This document shows, piece by piece, positions 38,601 through 51,377 of a stretch of 64,000 nt of DNA. A model generated the notes under the pieces. The model ran no database searches, was not told the origin of the DNA, and worked only from the letters and a program-made list of their open reading frames with translations. The stretch is from Dipetalonema caudispina (taxonomy: Eukaryota; Nematoda; Chromadorea; Rhabditida; Onchocercidae), in contig JABVXV010000033.1 in the NCBI GenBank assembly GCA_013365325.1, positions 310,001 through 374,000 of the forward strand. The letters are read 5' to 3'. Each line of letters begins with the position of its first letter. Positions within the stretch are counted from its first letter, which is position 1. The position numbers were made by a program, and so were the translations under genes.

Positions 38601-41024
38601 ATAAGATGCCATATAACAGTAAAACTATTTCATAGAGTATCTATCACTGTAACAACAATCAGTTTATCAGCAGAGACAATGTGGGTCGAATTCTAAATTA
38701 CAGTAATATAGAAAGCTGAAAATTTAAAAAAATTAATTATTAGCTTATATGGAAGGATCAAAGAAGCAAATGTCAGCCTTTCATATATATATATATCACT
38801 TCTGGATTTCATTTTTGACCAATGTCCTCCAACTAAACAATCCAACTGAAAATTTGATCACTGATATTATGATGAAAAAATAAAGCAAAATTAAAGGTTA
38901 CAGAATGTATTAACATTTTCTGAAAATGATGTTTAATTCACTTTGGATCACTTAGCACATCAAAAAATTTCTTGCATTTTCAAATAGAAATGAATAGTAG
39001 ATGTATTAAGATAAAATATTCGAAATATCAAACAAACTACGATATGGGAAGTATGGGATATTTACCATATGAGCCTCAACATTAGATTTTGGCTTATATG
39101 AAGCGATATTTTCATATGGCTACGAAAATAAGTAACAATCCTAAAAGCATAATTAATAACAACAAATATTGTTAGCATAAAATGACTTACCTGGCTTGTT
39201 TCACTTATTACAGCTAGCTCATAAATTGATTTTCAGCATGAAATATATCATTAGGATCAACAAATTACGGGTAATAAAGATTTAGGAGTATATTTAATTA
39301 TTTAAATTAATTAGGCTTAAAAATGAGCTTCCTTAACAGATCAAGAAAAAATTCACAATTGAAATCGTTGCATTCTAACTAATAAATAAATTTAAAGAAA
39401 TAAAAATAAAGAAATTAGCTAAAAAGGGGTTAGAGAAATAAATAAATGGGGAATAGATGAGAGGTATAAGAGCAACTAACACTCAGGCCGGGACGAGTGC
39501 AATATCGCCAAATGGTGAACTTTTGTCTGAATAGTGCAAACGACTCGACCTGACTGATTAGTGCAAATGTGGTCATCATCATGACCAATCATGATAAAGT
39601 GGACAATTCTGAGGTAAAGATAAATACTTTAGCAATAAACGATCATTAATAATGGGAGAGGGTAAAACAAAAAATAAAATGATAGTAGCAAAAATATGAA
39701 ATGATAATACCATTTGAAAAATATTCCAATTTTTCAATAAATGTATATATTACATTAGAATTAAAATAGTAATTAATTAATTATATGATATTGAAATATG
39801 AAACATTTTTTAGAGTGAGAAAAGGGGAAAAAAAAATGCTTTGAAATTTGACGAAGAATTTAAGGAGATAGATTTAAATGATAGGAAAAAGAGGTAGGAG
39901 AGGTAGGAGAGCATAAAATTACTTTCAACTTTTAACCAACCTAATTAACATCATTCAATAATGGACAGCAATTGTTAACATTATTGCTATTATAAATGTA
40001 TATAACTATTTTTTTTTTTCTTTTTTTCAACAGTAATCACAATTTGGGATGACGTTGAAATGATTCATTTTCATAAATTTTTTTCTTATTGCGAAGTTCT
40101 TGAAAACTGTAGAAAAATTGGTCAAAATTATTTTTTCCTCTCTTTTGCCAAGTTTTTTTTTTTCCCCCCCCCCTTTTTTTTTTCGACATCTGAAGTTAAA
40201 AATTATCCCTCATTTGATATTCACGATAAAAGACATCTGAATGAGTTCAAGCAATTTATCTCTAAGCTAAATTTATGAATTTTATTGCTAAATGCTACCA
40301 AAAATTCCTCTTTTCAAAAAAAAAAGTATAGCAATGGAAAAATAGAATTATAATTTTTTTCGTTAAATGTATTTTATTAGTGAAATATGATTTTGTAATT
40401 TTTGATAGGAAATTATGAAAAATTTCCATCAATATTTTACATTTCATATACCTAAGAACTCGGATCGACAAAATATACAGGAATAAAATGAATGTTGCAG
40501 ACTATATATCCATTAGCTTGAAGTATTGATTTCAGCTTACTGAAGACAACATTAGGCATTTCTAGGCTTTTACATTTTTCCTCACTTCTCATTAGCTATA
40601 TTCCATCAACAGGAGTGTATTTTTATTACCTTTAGTCTTCTGTATTTACTCTTCAGATAGATTACAATGTGTACAACAATCTTTCTTATATTAAATTAGA
40701 CTAAATTCTTATTTAACTCAATAAAAGAATAGACAAAATGATGCTTTTATGATGTATTATTTATCATGGAAAAGTATGAGGACAATTATTCTATACTGAC
40801 CAAATGGACAGACAAGAAGAAATTGTTCCATTTGAATTCAAATCAATAGCCAAGTAATGATAATCTATAGATATTCACCGTACTAATTAATAGTGACAGT
40901 AACAGTATCGTTCGTATCGTGTTGCTTTAAGTAGTAGCTTAAAGAAGAGTAAAGTTTTATTGCAAAAAAAAAAAAAAAAATGGGAAAATTAACGATAATT
41001 CGCCTAAAAGTGGGTCTTATTCAT

Positions 41025-41049
41025 AAAAAAAAAAAAAAAAAAAAAAAAA
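41025..41049. repeat. Poly(A) tract, 25 A
   Basis: An uninterrupted A run. A second run of about 17 A lies 60 bp upstream (40965-40980). Confidence 0.9.
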
Positions 41050-41310
41050 GTGGATAGTTGTATGGATGGAAAAATAGGACACGGGTGAAGATAGGACGAG
41101 TTCTTTAGCGGTGGTGCTTTAATGGTGTGACTTCTGGTTGTGTAGTAGTGGTGCAATGACATTAGGATCGTCTCATTGTGCCCATAAGTATGGCTTTCCT
41201 TGGGTTGCCGCAGGCTACATCACCGTTGGATTGGCGGCTACCGTTCTATTCCTTCCCATATGTCGCATCTAACACTCAGTGTATCGTACGTATCTCGTGT
41301 AATATAAATG

Positions 41311-41385
41311 TAATGTAGTATTAGTAGTAGTAGTGGTAGTAGTAGTAGTGGTAGTCATAGTTGTAGTCGTTGTAGTAGTTAGTCG
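41311..41385. repeat. (AGT)n degenerate trinucleotide repeat
   Basis: Imperfect AGT/GGT units, first member of a series of different simple repeats over the next 1.4 kb. Confidence 0.85.
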
Positions 41386-41490
41386 TAGTACCTTTGTGGG
41401 AGTGAAATCGCCTTGGGCACGTCCGGTCGGCTGAAATACGACGGACGGGTAAGAAGATGTGGATGAATGAGATGGTTGGATGGATGGATA

Positions 41491-41545
41491 AATGAATGAA
41501 TGAATGAATGAATGAATGAATGATTGAATGATTGGATGGATAAAT
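41491..41545. repeat. (ATGA)n tetranucleotide repeat
   Basis: Eight near-perfect ATGA units followed by ATTG and ATGG variants. Confidence 0.9.
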
Positions 41546-41799
41546 TTCAAAACCAAACAGAAGGAATTATACAAAGAGTTTTTGAAGCTTTTAGTAAATT
41601 CCAAAGAAGCTTATATAAAAATAGCATAAATATTAAAGTACATAAAAGGTAAGATAAATTGAACGAGATTCTGTAACAATGAAAATAGCAGAAAATTTTC
41701 AACGGAAGAAAAGACAGATGACAATGGTGACAATAATATTTGATAATAATGATCATGATGGCGATAGTGTCATCAAAAATGTACGACAAGAAGAAAGAG

Positions 41800-41821
41800 G
41801 AGGTAGAAGAGGTGAAGGAAA

Positions 41822-41873
<52 letters not shown>

Positions 41874-41879
41874 GGAGGT
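41800..41879. repeat. (GGA)n purine tract
   Basis: About 80 bp of GGA/AGG/GAA. The plus strand is all purine, so it could form triplex or slipped structures. The long poly-Glu and poly-Gly frames across it are artefacts of the repeat. Confidence 0.9.
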
Positions 41880-41931
41880 AAGCAACACCGGTTATATAAT
41901 AATAACATGGCATAGTGAGAATAGGGAGCTA

Positions 41932-41992
41932 CCATCATCATCATCATCATCATTATTATCATCATCATCATCATTATCATCATCATCACCAT
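41932..41992. repeat. (ATC)n trinucleotide repeat
   Basis: ATC units with ATT interruptions. It gives spurious poly-Ser frames. Confidence 0.9.
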
Positions 41993-42128
41993 TACTACTA
42001 TTACCATTACCAATATCGGCAACAGCTTCTTTAACAACAATAACAACAACTTGTTTCCTTCATCAGTTTGGAAAATTTGTTTAGAAGACAAAAATGCCAG
42101 AAAAAGGGTGAAAAGAAGACGATGGAAA

Positions 42129-42162
42129 GGAAAAAAAAAAAGAAAAAAAAAAAAAAAAAAAA
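42129..42162. repeat. A-rich tract (interrupted poly(A))
   Basis: 34 bp consisting of A with one G interruption, part of the simple-repeat cluster. Confidence 0.85.
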
Positions 42163-42632
42163 GGTGGAAAGAACGCCATACCGTAGCACTGAGCATTGTA
42201 CTTCCTATAATAACACCTGCCTATATAACTCACCTCTCTATTGCTTACCTCCCCCCAATAGAGTGTAAGGTTCTGAATTGATGATTAAAAGGAGTACTTA
42301 TCACCGATATTTCATCGAAACCTGAATACGCTATTAGTAACAGCAATTAAATGTCTGATAAAAATAAAATTGGAAAAAGGTAATAATGAGCGATGATAGG
42401 TAAATGGTAATAGAAATGATGAATAACGAAGATAATGATGTTAAATGATGATAATGATGATAATCGTGATTGTCACTATCGCTATTGCTGTTGACAATGA
42501 TTATAATGATGATGCAAATGATGACAATAGTGACAATTATATTCATTGATTTATCACATATATTGATAAACTTTCTTTGTTGTAGCTAGAAATCATTTAT
42601 CGACATTTTGAATATCTTGTTTTTTTCTTTCT

Positions 42633-42634
<2 letters not shown>

Positions 42635-42673
<39 letters not shown>
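42635..42673. repeat. Poly(T) tract, 39 T
   Basis: The longest mononucleotide run in the window. Confidence 0.95.
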
Positions 42674-42674
<1 letters not shown>

Positions 42675-43005
42675 TTTGAAAATTTATAGTTTTCTTTCAG
42701 CTACGCTAAAATTTACGACATTTGATGCATACTATTTAAATGAAAATTCATTACCTTCTCTTCTGTTCTGTCGTATACTATTGATAGAGTATTTTCTACA
42801 ATGATAACGATTGTTACGCATTGTCATTTTTACTACTGTTACTACTACATTCTATTACCACTACTACCACTATTATCACCAGTATTGTTGAAGTGATGCT
42901 AAATTTGTGATATATGATTTCAAGTATTATTGCTATTACCATATCCATCTTCTTCATTCCATATCTATAGCCAATTATCATAGAATGAATAAAAACAGGA
43001 AATGT

Positions 43006-43033
43006 TATATATATATATATATATATATATATA
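43006..43033. repeat. (TA)n microsatellite
   Basis: 28 bp of perfect alternating TA. Confidence 0.95.
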
Positions 43034-44588
43034 ATGATGTTCCATTGTTCTTGTCTAATGACATCATCCTTTAGAATAATTTGATGTTTATTGCGGTTAT
43101 CAATGATAAAGTATCATTTTGATGTAATCATCCTTTCCTCTTTTATGCTTATTCTTTTTCCGTTTGCTGCAAAATAAATTTTTATCAAATAAATTTAGTA
43201 TCAATAATTGCATGTTTGAAAATGACATTTGTTAATGGAAAGATTCATAAGGGTTTTTTTTTTTTTTGTTAAAATCAGATGAAGATTCCATTTGTTTGTA
43301 TGAGGCTTTTACATATCATATGAAAAAAAAAAAAAAAAAAATTCAAAAAAGAAGGATAGATTGTATTCTGAAGCTTTAAACATTCCAAGATTGCTGACTT
43401 TACAATGAAAACCTCTCCACCCAAAACATTGCTGTCACTGTTTGGAGAGAACGTACCGGAAGAATACCCTTTCTGCAATTCCAGTTTCCAATTTTTCCTA
43501 AAAATTGATCATCTTAATAAAAAAAAAAAAAAAGAGAAGAAGAAAACTAGAAAAACAGGCTCCACTACATTTCAGCAAGATTCGCAAAATGGCTAATAAT
43601 TTTTTTTCTTCCATGCGTCACCCCTATCCCAAGAGAAAATTCGTTTCCTTTCATTCTTCCCAGCAGTATTGTTTTCAACAAAAAAAAAAAAAAAAGAGAG
43701 AAAAACGAAAATACAGAAAACTGTGGAGGAACCCATTTCAGTTTCCAAGTATTATTTAAATTATGAAGAAATCAGTCATATATAAATTCGTTCATGAAAA
43801 CCTTCCGCATATTATCGATCATGTGAGGTTACCTTTGATGATATTAGTGATACTACAATTAGATACTTTTAACATTATCAGCACATTTGGTTGCTACTCC
43901 AACTTTTCCCAGGTAGATATTATACAAAAGCTGTAATTACCAGAATCAGGATTCTTCAATCTTAATTCATATCTTGAACAGAAGGCTTCATAGAAGTAAA
44001 GAGGCCAGAGATTTGTGAAAACTAAATGAGGCTCAAGCAATGACATTCCTCAAAAATTTTCAAAACACATTTTTTATGTGAAAACCTTAAAGGAATTTTG
44101 TAGTGTTCTTTTTCTAAACACTCTGTGCAGAACCACTGTAGATGCAAATCTTTCGACAAACAGAGCGTTTCACCGCTATACATTTGATATAAGACAATTA
44201 GCTCAAAGTAAATTTGAATTAGCCTAGTTTGAATCGCTGTACTGCACTCAAATAAAGCTGACATTTAAAACCATACTTTATGAAGGAAGAAATTACTTGG
44301 TACAGTAAATAGTACTAAAACAACTTTCAAGCATGTGAGCACCCTAGCTCATGTTTTTTACTGACAGTCAGCGAATTGTCAAAGTTATAACAAAGGTAAG
44401 TAACACAACAAAGAAATTAAAATTGTATGCAATATCTTTCCACTGTAAGCCAGTCGATCTCATGAAGAAATTCATTTTATTTTATGAAAAATTCATATTA
44501 TGAAAGTCAACCTTTTTCATCTTTAATGGATGCCATATTTAGAATTTAGAACTATAATGCTTTAAAATAAAATTCGGAAGACAACGGA

Positions 44589-46183
44589 TCACTGATAATC
44601 ACAATTGTATTCCGCAATATCCCAGTTCCCAGCGATAACCTGAAATAGAAGAAAAAGTTTCCGGAAGGAAAATAAAATAAAGTACAGCAAACTACAAAAA
44701 TAACTTCTCCGAATATTTACCTCTGGCGTTCCCAGCTGAACACCATCTTTGTCAACGGTCGAGATTTCAAACTCGTTGTCAGCAACGCAATCATGATAAA
44801 TACTTAGTTCCAGACTTTTACGCAGTATATCAATAGCCTGGAAAAAAAATTCATTTTGTTTCATTCGAGATCTCCTAAAATATTCGGTAAAACTTCCTAA
44901 ATACAAGATCTAGTTAACAACAATTCTAGTCTAATATATCACAATTGTTATTATCCAAAAAGCTACCAAAAGTACCTGTTCTTTTGATAGTTTACCATCG
45001 TTCTTTCGATGTTCTGTCTCAATGACCTGATTCAGCAGCATAGCACCCATACCGGTCGCAACACTTTTTGTTCGATATGCTACGCCCCTGGAAGAAAAAT
45101 AAGCGTAATTTCAAGCAAGTCCAGAAATAGAAGTTTAAGATTCTTGAAGAAAATGGAAACGTTCAAAGAACAGAATATTCAGGAATCAACGCATTTTTTG
45201 ATGATAAAAGGTATAATTGTAAATATCATTGTTTGCAGAATTTAAAGGAACCAGACACAACTGATATTTTCTACATGCTTAAAATGTATAAAATACTTGA
45301 ATAAGGATACCTAGAAGTGATAACACCAATGAATGGTTCAAATTGATCGCCTTGAGCTTGCATTCCAGCAACTACTAATGTGTTCCAAAGAGGATTCATT
45401 CGTGTACGACGGTAATAAAGCAACGATGTCAGAAAACCATGCAACATTTTTGGACTTAGATCAGCATTAGGATCGTGCGATTTCAACTCACATGTCTATA
45501 CAGAAGACTATTAACATTAATTACATTAATGTGAAAACAAAAAATTATTGCAAGAATAGAACGAGTTTGTTTGTTCAGAATGTATTTTAAAAAGAGCTGT
45601 AGGCTAATAATTTCTAAATTTCATGTGCTGAGTAATCACACAATACTTCGTAATTGCATCACCCTCTCCATTCCAAAAAAAAAACTCAAATACCTGTCTC
45701 TCGATAACATTTTGCAACCACTGGAAATCAGCATGATCACCACCGAACGCAATAATGACACGGTTATTCACACGATACTGACGAGTGATGTGGCGGTATC
45801 GAGCCATTTTACCGTATGAAACAAGACGATCACTCATTACAGCAACACCACCATCGTATGCCAAGGCACAAACCGATGTTCCGGTACATGTCGGATTTCT
45901 GATAAAAAAACAGATAAGCTCTGCCAATTGTTTTGATATCTAATAATTGACACTAACATCTCAACTTTTTCAAATAAATATTCACGACGCATCGTGATAT
46001 TCTTGCAATACATTTATTTTTTCAAAATGATTTTAAAGATAAAATTTCTTTTTTTTTTTTTTGTAAAATGCATTTTCACCCTTACAATAAAATGGACCAC
46101 CAGTTATCGCGAAGGTGATAAAGTGAGGAAACTTACATAGTTGCTTCTACTTCCGAAAACGATAAACACTGTTGACCGTACAT
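44589..46183 (-). CDS. PSMB4: 20S proteasome subunit beta-7 (PSMB4 type)
   Basis: Six exons (46183-46137, 45898-45694, 45486-45311, 45087-44976, 44837-44721, 44639-44589) give 235 residues; all phases close. The protein is a non-catalytic beta ring subunit of the 20S core particle. Matches to PSMB4 in order: [18 protein letters not shown] after a short propeptide ([16 protein letters not shown]), [75 protein letters not shown], and the C-terminal NWDIAEYNC. The residue at the mature N-terminus region is not arranged as a catalytic Thr1 after Gly, as expected for this subunit. TCTTCTAG at 46196-46203 precedes the ATG by 12 nt and suits trans-splicing. The propeptide is shorter than in vertebrates. 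Confidence 0.94.
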
Positions 46184-47103
46184 TGCTGGAATATCCTAGA
46201 AGACAAACATCTGATGAAGCGTTGCACTTTGACATATAGCAGTATAAGTACTGTAAGACTCCTTTACAGCCGATATGCTTAAACTACTTATTTATTCACG
46301 CCATACAATCCGCTTAACTATTTCTTGATCGAATTAATTCAGGTAAAAAAATATATATATTTAATATCTCATAATGCAGTGAAACGGTATTTTCCAGTAA
46401 TTTCTGGTTTTAATAGAAGTTCTTTCACCGAGATCCGAACAAGAAAAAGTTAGCAAAGGAATGGAAGATGTACTACAAAATGAAAATGAATTGGACTAAC
46501 TTGAGTGTTTGAAATATACCATTAAATAATAATGGTGAAGGGTATGAAAAGAAATTATGGAAAGTCATAATGATTTTCCATTTGTTGGATAAGCATTTGC
46601 AACCAAAAACAGCACAAATATAGAACACAGTAAATCTAAACTGTGTAAGAATGGAATTTTCAACATTATAACCAATTTGAACTTTATTTGTTATGGAAAG
46701 ACGATTCAATTCAATACATCGTTCACTTCACACAATACAACATGAAATGATGAATGAAGAAAAAGGAATCAAAATCAAAGACATAAAATATCATTTTAAT
46801 ATTTCGAAATTGAAAAGTGCCTTCCATAATCAAATATGAAACAGTATTAGTACTTATTCAGCAGGCGCTGTGTTGTCCATTACCCTTAAAGCAAGTTACC
46901 CTTCAAAAGAGAGGAAATCAACAAAGAAATTTTAACTTTACAAACATTGGACATAATAAAAAGTGGATTGTAAAAACAACTCATCAAAACAAAGGAAAAA
47001 AAATCACCGAATGCAACTTACAAACAAAAATACTGCAAATATAAAGTTGGTATAATCAACAGAAAAAGTAAGTACAATACGAAAAATAGATGAGCTGAAT
47101 TTT
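46184..47103. other. Intergenic region upstream of PSMB4, no gene seen
   Basis: About 0.9 kb separates PSMB4 from the unknown gene upstream on the same strand. It is AT-rich. A 78-codon minus-strand ORF (46709-46473) has no splice or family support. Confidence 0.5.
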
Positions 47104-47684
47104 CTACAACCCCATTATTCCGGAAATCAGAGTTGTTGCAATTGCTGCTGTACCATCACGTTCACGATAACACCACGGAATCTTGGTTGTAAAATGGAAA
47201 TTGTGAGCTGAAATTTTGAAAGCGTCATATCTTGTAACAAATATTCCATCCGCAATATCATTAGAATAGCTTAAGCATTTGTACAATGACATTGAAAACA
47301 AGTCAAAAAAAGTAACCTTGACTAAAATTTCTGGAAACTAACCGGTTTCTGAAAACTTATAAATTACCAAAATTAAGTTTGACAGCGATTATCAGTGGAT
47401 GGAATCGATTTTTAGGATATCGCGGGCGACTAATATAATTGAAGGACTCCAGAAATAAGAAGAGAATTTATTATATAAGAGAAGTAATCGAAACAAAGAA
47501 AGCTGAATGCAAATTAAGAATAGATATTAATCAGAAAGTGACTAACTACGCTATGTTCTTCGAAGTATAACAACAATGAGAGTCTAACGGGGAAAAGTAG
47601 CCTTACATAGAACAAATCAATTGAATGTGCGGAGAAAAAGAGATCTGATTCGATTGATAATTTCATGTTCCAATCATCCAACAT
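47104..47684 (-). CDS. Unknown small protein, about 124 aa, downstream of DUS1L
   Basis: Three minus-strand exons (47684-47607, 47446-47368, 47321-47104) join in consistent phase to a TAG at 47104-47106. The first ATG in frame is at 47684; the frame is open 9 codons further upstream but without an ATG. Recognisable pieces are MLDDWNMKLSIESDLFFSAH, then SFNYISRPRYPKNRFHPLII, and at the end IPWCYRERDGTAAIATTLIS plus a short hydrophobic tail GIMGL. The acceptor of exon 2 (TCTGGAG) is weaker than usual. I do not recognise a family. There may be one marginal membrane segment in the middle (HPLIIAVKLNF). It starts about 140 bp past the DUS1L stop on the same strand, a typical nematode operon spacing. 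Confidence 0.5.
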
Positions 47685-47825
47685 TACAGAAATATTATCC
47701 AAATGATTCAATTATTTGCGCAGGTTAATTTTATTTATTAATCAGAAAGGTCTTTTTTTGCTTGGTCGGTAAAATTTGAATATTTCTTTAAAATGTAATA
47801 AAAGACGATGAAACACATATTTGTA

Positions 47826-48316
47826 TTATAACTCTACTAAAAGAGAAAGCAAAACTTCGTTATATTGTATGAGACCAAAATAAAAGTAAAACAAACTTTT
47901 GCAGTCCTTTCGTTCCGTCGCGGCTCTGAAACGACAACAATTTCTACAATAGACGAATGTACAATCCTGACTAGCAGGTAAATCACAACGCAAACACTTC
48001 GAATAAGTTTGAATCTTGCACTGCTCCTTGCGATCTTCAATCTGTAATTCGACGTGATTTCTACGACAAAACTTAAGATTTACGACAAAACTTAAGACGA
48101 GCAGAAGCCTTAAACATCTCACGACAAAAATGGTAGCTATTAACGTCTGCCTGCTACTAATTCCTTAGTTTACTTGAAACTTTTGTTTTCGTTTTTAAGA
48201 ATTTGTAATTCATAAATAAATTTTTAAAAAAAAGCTCCGTTTTATAAAAAAATTTGTAATGGACAAGACTAAATGAATGCAATAAATGCAGAATTCTTTG
48301 GGGATATAAAAGAATA

Positions 48317-48350
<34 letters not shown>

Positions 48351-51300
48351 GAAATCCCGGTTTTTAAATTATGATGTAAAAGAAAAAATAGTTGAACGGA
48401 AATCTTCCTAATCTAAAAAATTATGAAGTTCTTATTATGACAACACAACTTCTCAATAACTGTAGACTTGTTGTATCAATAACTACTTACTTTCCGTTTT
48501 TCACGCTTACGCAATTGCCGCTTTGAAAGACCAGTCTTTTGAGCCAAAGCATCAAGTTCCGCTCGTCGTCGTTCGCGATACAAAGAATCAGAAATGGATG
48601 AATCATCGCGCATTGGGCGATAATAGGGCTTACAAATCCAGTGAGGCATCAACGCAGGCGAGGTTGCCAAAGCTGTTGCCTTCACTTCTGCAAATGAAAT
48701 CGTTGAAAGAAAATTTTTTCCTTCTACCAATTAGACACAGAAAAGGAACCTAGAAAGAATGTGTAATCCTCCATTTCGTAATAATCCAAAACAAAGTTGA
48801 TTAATGAAATCAGAACATTGCAACTCTAAAATATGTAAAAATGTACACCTGCAAATTCCAATCCTGAGCTCAAAACCGATTGAAAAACACGCTTTTCCAA
48901 ATCATCCACAATCTGACGAAAATCTTTCATAGAGCAAACGTATGACAAACGTTCACGTAAATCGCTATATTCCAATAAACTGAAAACAATTTCATATCAA
49001 AAAACACCAATAGTTATTTTCTTAATTTTTCAATTTGTGACTAATTACAAACGTCACAAATTCTGACGGAAAGAATTCATCAAGGTGTATTATTAAAACT
49101 GAAGAGAGAGCAGTAATAGAAATTTTTCGAAAGCCTGAAGAAAATTACAAAGATAGTGCGCGAGAGTGACCATAAAGTTCAGATAGCAGAAATGCAAAAA
49201 GCCATCAAGTTCAAATAAATTAAACAAAGTGTTCAATAGATAATATCGTAAGCCTCTTTCAGGATGTCTAAAAAGATTCGTCGATGACATAAAGATACGC
49301 TATCTCTTAGACAATCTACTGAACTGACAGGAATGATGAAAATGAATGTATTCTACTAGTAATGACAGTAGCAAGTAATGATAACACAACAACAATAATC
49401 ATACCTGTGGTGGCATATACGGAACAAGTGAGCCCGTACGGCGCTGATAGTAGATTCATAACGTTCTGCAAAATCTAGGTACTCTCGAGCTGCAGTCCAA
49501 TTTACTTCGTGCCGTTTTTCAAATAGGTACGGATTCGAAAGGATACCTTCAGCACTCATTACCGCACTTGCACCCGTCATTTCTAAGCACCGATCAACAT
49601 CACTGGGTAGCTAAATAACAAACGGCTGTAGACTTTCTTCATCGTTTAATTATATGTAACAATTAAGTGTTTTTAAATCTAAATTCAGATTCTTTCTGCA
49701 ATCACATCTCTTGTTATTGATGTCTGTGATATAAAAAAAGACAGGAGAAAACCTGAATATTGCCATTTGCTACTACTGGCACATCAACAGCATTTACGAC
49801 GGCACGCATTGCATACCAATCCGCTAGGCCAGTATTCGGACCCCGTTGTTCTCGAGTTCTTCCATGAACAGTGAGCATGCAAGCACCTGCTTTTACCAAG
49901 GCTCTGAAGATATATAGTTTAATTCATCGAAGCAAATAGGCTTCGCAATTGCAATTTTTATTCTTGAGAAAATTAACTTAAACAGACTAATAAAAGTTAT
50001 ATTACGATGTAGTAGAACGGATTAACAACACTATCAACCAAATCATTGCTTAAAATCACTGGTCAAATCACTATTTTGATATTGCAGCAGAGAAAAGAAG
50101 CATTTGATTTTTGCTGATAAAAATTTTGCTTATTCAACTTTTGACGTAATAATGTTGAAAGTTCATTGACCTGGCATACGCGACCGTTTCATTAATATCC
50201 TGAAGAATTCGTATTTTGCAGGATAGAGGTAATCGCAAACGCGAATGCAGCAATGTAACCATTTCACAAATCAATTTTAAGTCCTCCTGAAATGGACATT
50301 ACTTGGTAACATAACAGTCGGCATTAGTGCTCGCTGAAATAAAAGTTTGTGAATTCCATAAGTATGAAGTAAGTGAAGTGTCGCAATTCTCATGATAAAT
50401 CTCGGTTTAAGGATAAGGTAATTGTAATACCATTATGTATAAATTAGTAAAAAACTAAGTAAAGACTGTAGTATTCGCTTTCATTAGATGTGCCAATAAA
50501 TAAATCTATCCTACTTTTTTTCCCTTCCTGATGCCAAATTATCTAACAAAACTTACTTAAGTTAAACTTGAAATAGAAAAGTTGAAATTTTCGGAAAAAC
50601 CTGCAAATAAGCGCCATAATGCCCACGTTTAGCGATGAGCTGAGGACAGCCCAAGTTCAAATCTACTCCATCGCAAAAGCTTTCAACTAACTGGCAGGCA
50701 GTTAATAGCGTCACCGGATCGTTAGCACAGAACTGTACAATAAGAGGTCGATCATCAACGCATGTGGACAATGCTGTGCGGCGATAGGTGGCATCGGTGA
50801 CAAAAAGTTGAGCATGGATCATCGGTGAAAAACAAAGGTGCGCTCCATGCTTTCGCAGCATCATCCGGAATGCGAGCTCACTAAAATTAACTTACTTCTA
50901 CAATATGCTATTTGAATTTCCGTGTACCTTTGTCACGTGCAGTGCTCTAGTGTTATTGTCTCATATCCACTCCATGAACATTCCGAAAAAACCTTTAACC
51001 TTTTTCTTTACGTTTTCTATTTACTATATACTGTTATGCTTTCAACACAATGAATAATATTATTTCAATAATATAACACGAAGTTATTCCATCAAAATTA
51101 AGCATTTCTCATATATTATACACCTCGAAGCTTTCAAGTATTGACATCAACAAGCTTCAAATAATTGACTAATTCATGTATTTGTTGAAGTTAAAGTACA
51201 GAAATGGAATAACCTTTGGTCCACCATTGGTGCCACCACACAACGAATTTCCTCGATTCTTTTTCGCCAAGATGTTTTTTTGGCCAATTTTCGAGAATCG

Positions 51301-51377
51301 CTAAGTTCTGGTGGATTTCCCTCATACATAACATGTTTTCCCACATGCAGGATAAACCCGTTGTTGCCATCCTCCAT
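47826..51377 (-). CDS. DUS1L: tRNA-dihydrouridine(16/17) synthase, DUS1-like
   Basis: Eight exons (51377-51214, 50880-50601, 50286-50171, 49903-49753, 49610-49405, 48979-48849, 48687-48491, 48041-47826) give 486 residues; all phases close. The flavoenzyme reduces uridines 16/17 in the tRNA D-loop using NADPH and FMN. Landmarks: [58 protein letters not shown] with catalytic Cys133, [26 protein letters not shown] and [15 protein letters not shown]. The C-terminus keeps [10 protein letters not shown], a Lys/Arg-rich helix ([14 protein letters not shown]) and the Cys-rich zinc-binding end ([20 protein letters not shown]) of human DUS1L. The final 20 residues after DCK ([14 protein letters not shown]...) are not conserved, so the true 3' end may use another splice. 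TATTACAG 18 nt before the ATG suits trans-splicing. Confidence 0.95.
48062..48097. repeat. 17-bp tandem direct repeat in the last DUS1L intron
   Basis: TACGACAAAACTTAAGA occurs at 48062-48078 and again at 48081-48097, a 19-bp period. It lies just upstream (on the minus strand) of the final DUS1L exon. Confidence 0.9.
48319..48347. repeat. (AT)n microsatellite
   Basis: 29 bp of alternating AT inside the same DUS1L intron. Confidence 0.95.

Larger units (their letters stand above)
35686..44588. other. 8.9-kb convergent region without recognisable genes, rich in simple repeats
   Basis: No exon of a known family was found on either strand between the SR-rich protein gene (+) and PSMB4 (-). The stretch 35686-40900 is AT-rich, ordinary-looking intergenic sequence. 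A less AT-rich island lies at 41090-41480, and a microsatellite cluster at 41300-43035. The minus-strand ORF 44264-44022 (80 codons) lies just past the PSMB4 stop and is probably 3' UTR. The size is large for convergent neighbours in a compact nematode genome. Confidence 0.5.

Noticed and set aside
35686..41000. Search for transposable element proteins or terminal repeats in the gene-free stretch
   Set aside because: No reverse transcriptase, transposase or integrase motifs and no paired terminal repeats were seen.
41547..42268. Overlapping long ORFs with poly-Ser, poly-Glu, poly-Gly or poly-Ile runs on both strands
   Set aside because: They arise from frame-independent simple repeats (GGA, ATC, poly(A)), lack splice context and have no family features.
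44022..44264. 80-codon minus-strand ORF downstream of PSMB4 with several Cys
   Set aside because: The Cys spacing does not form a known zinc motif; it is best explained as PSMB4 3' flank.
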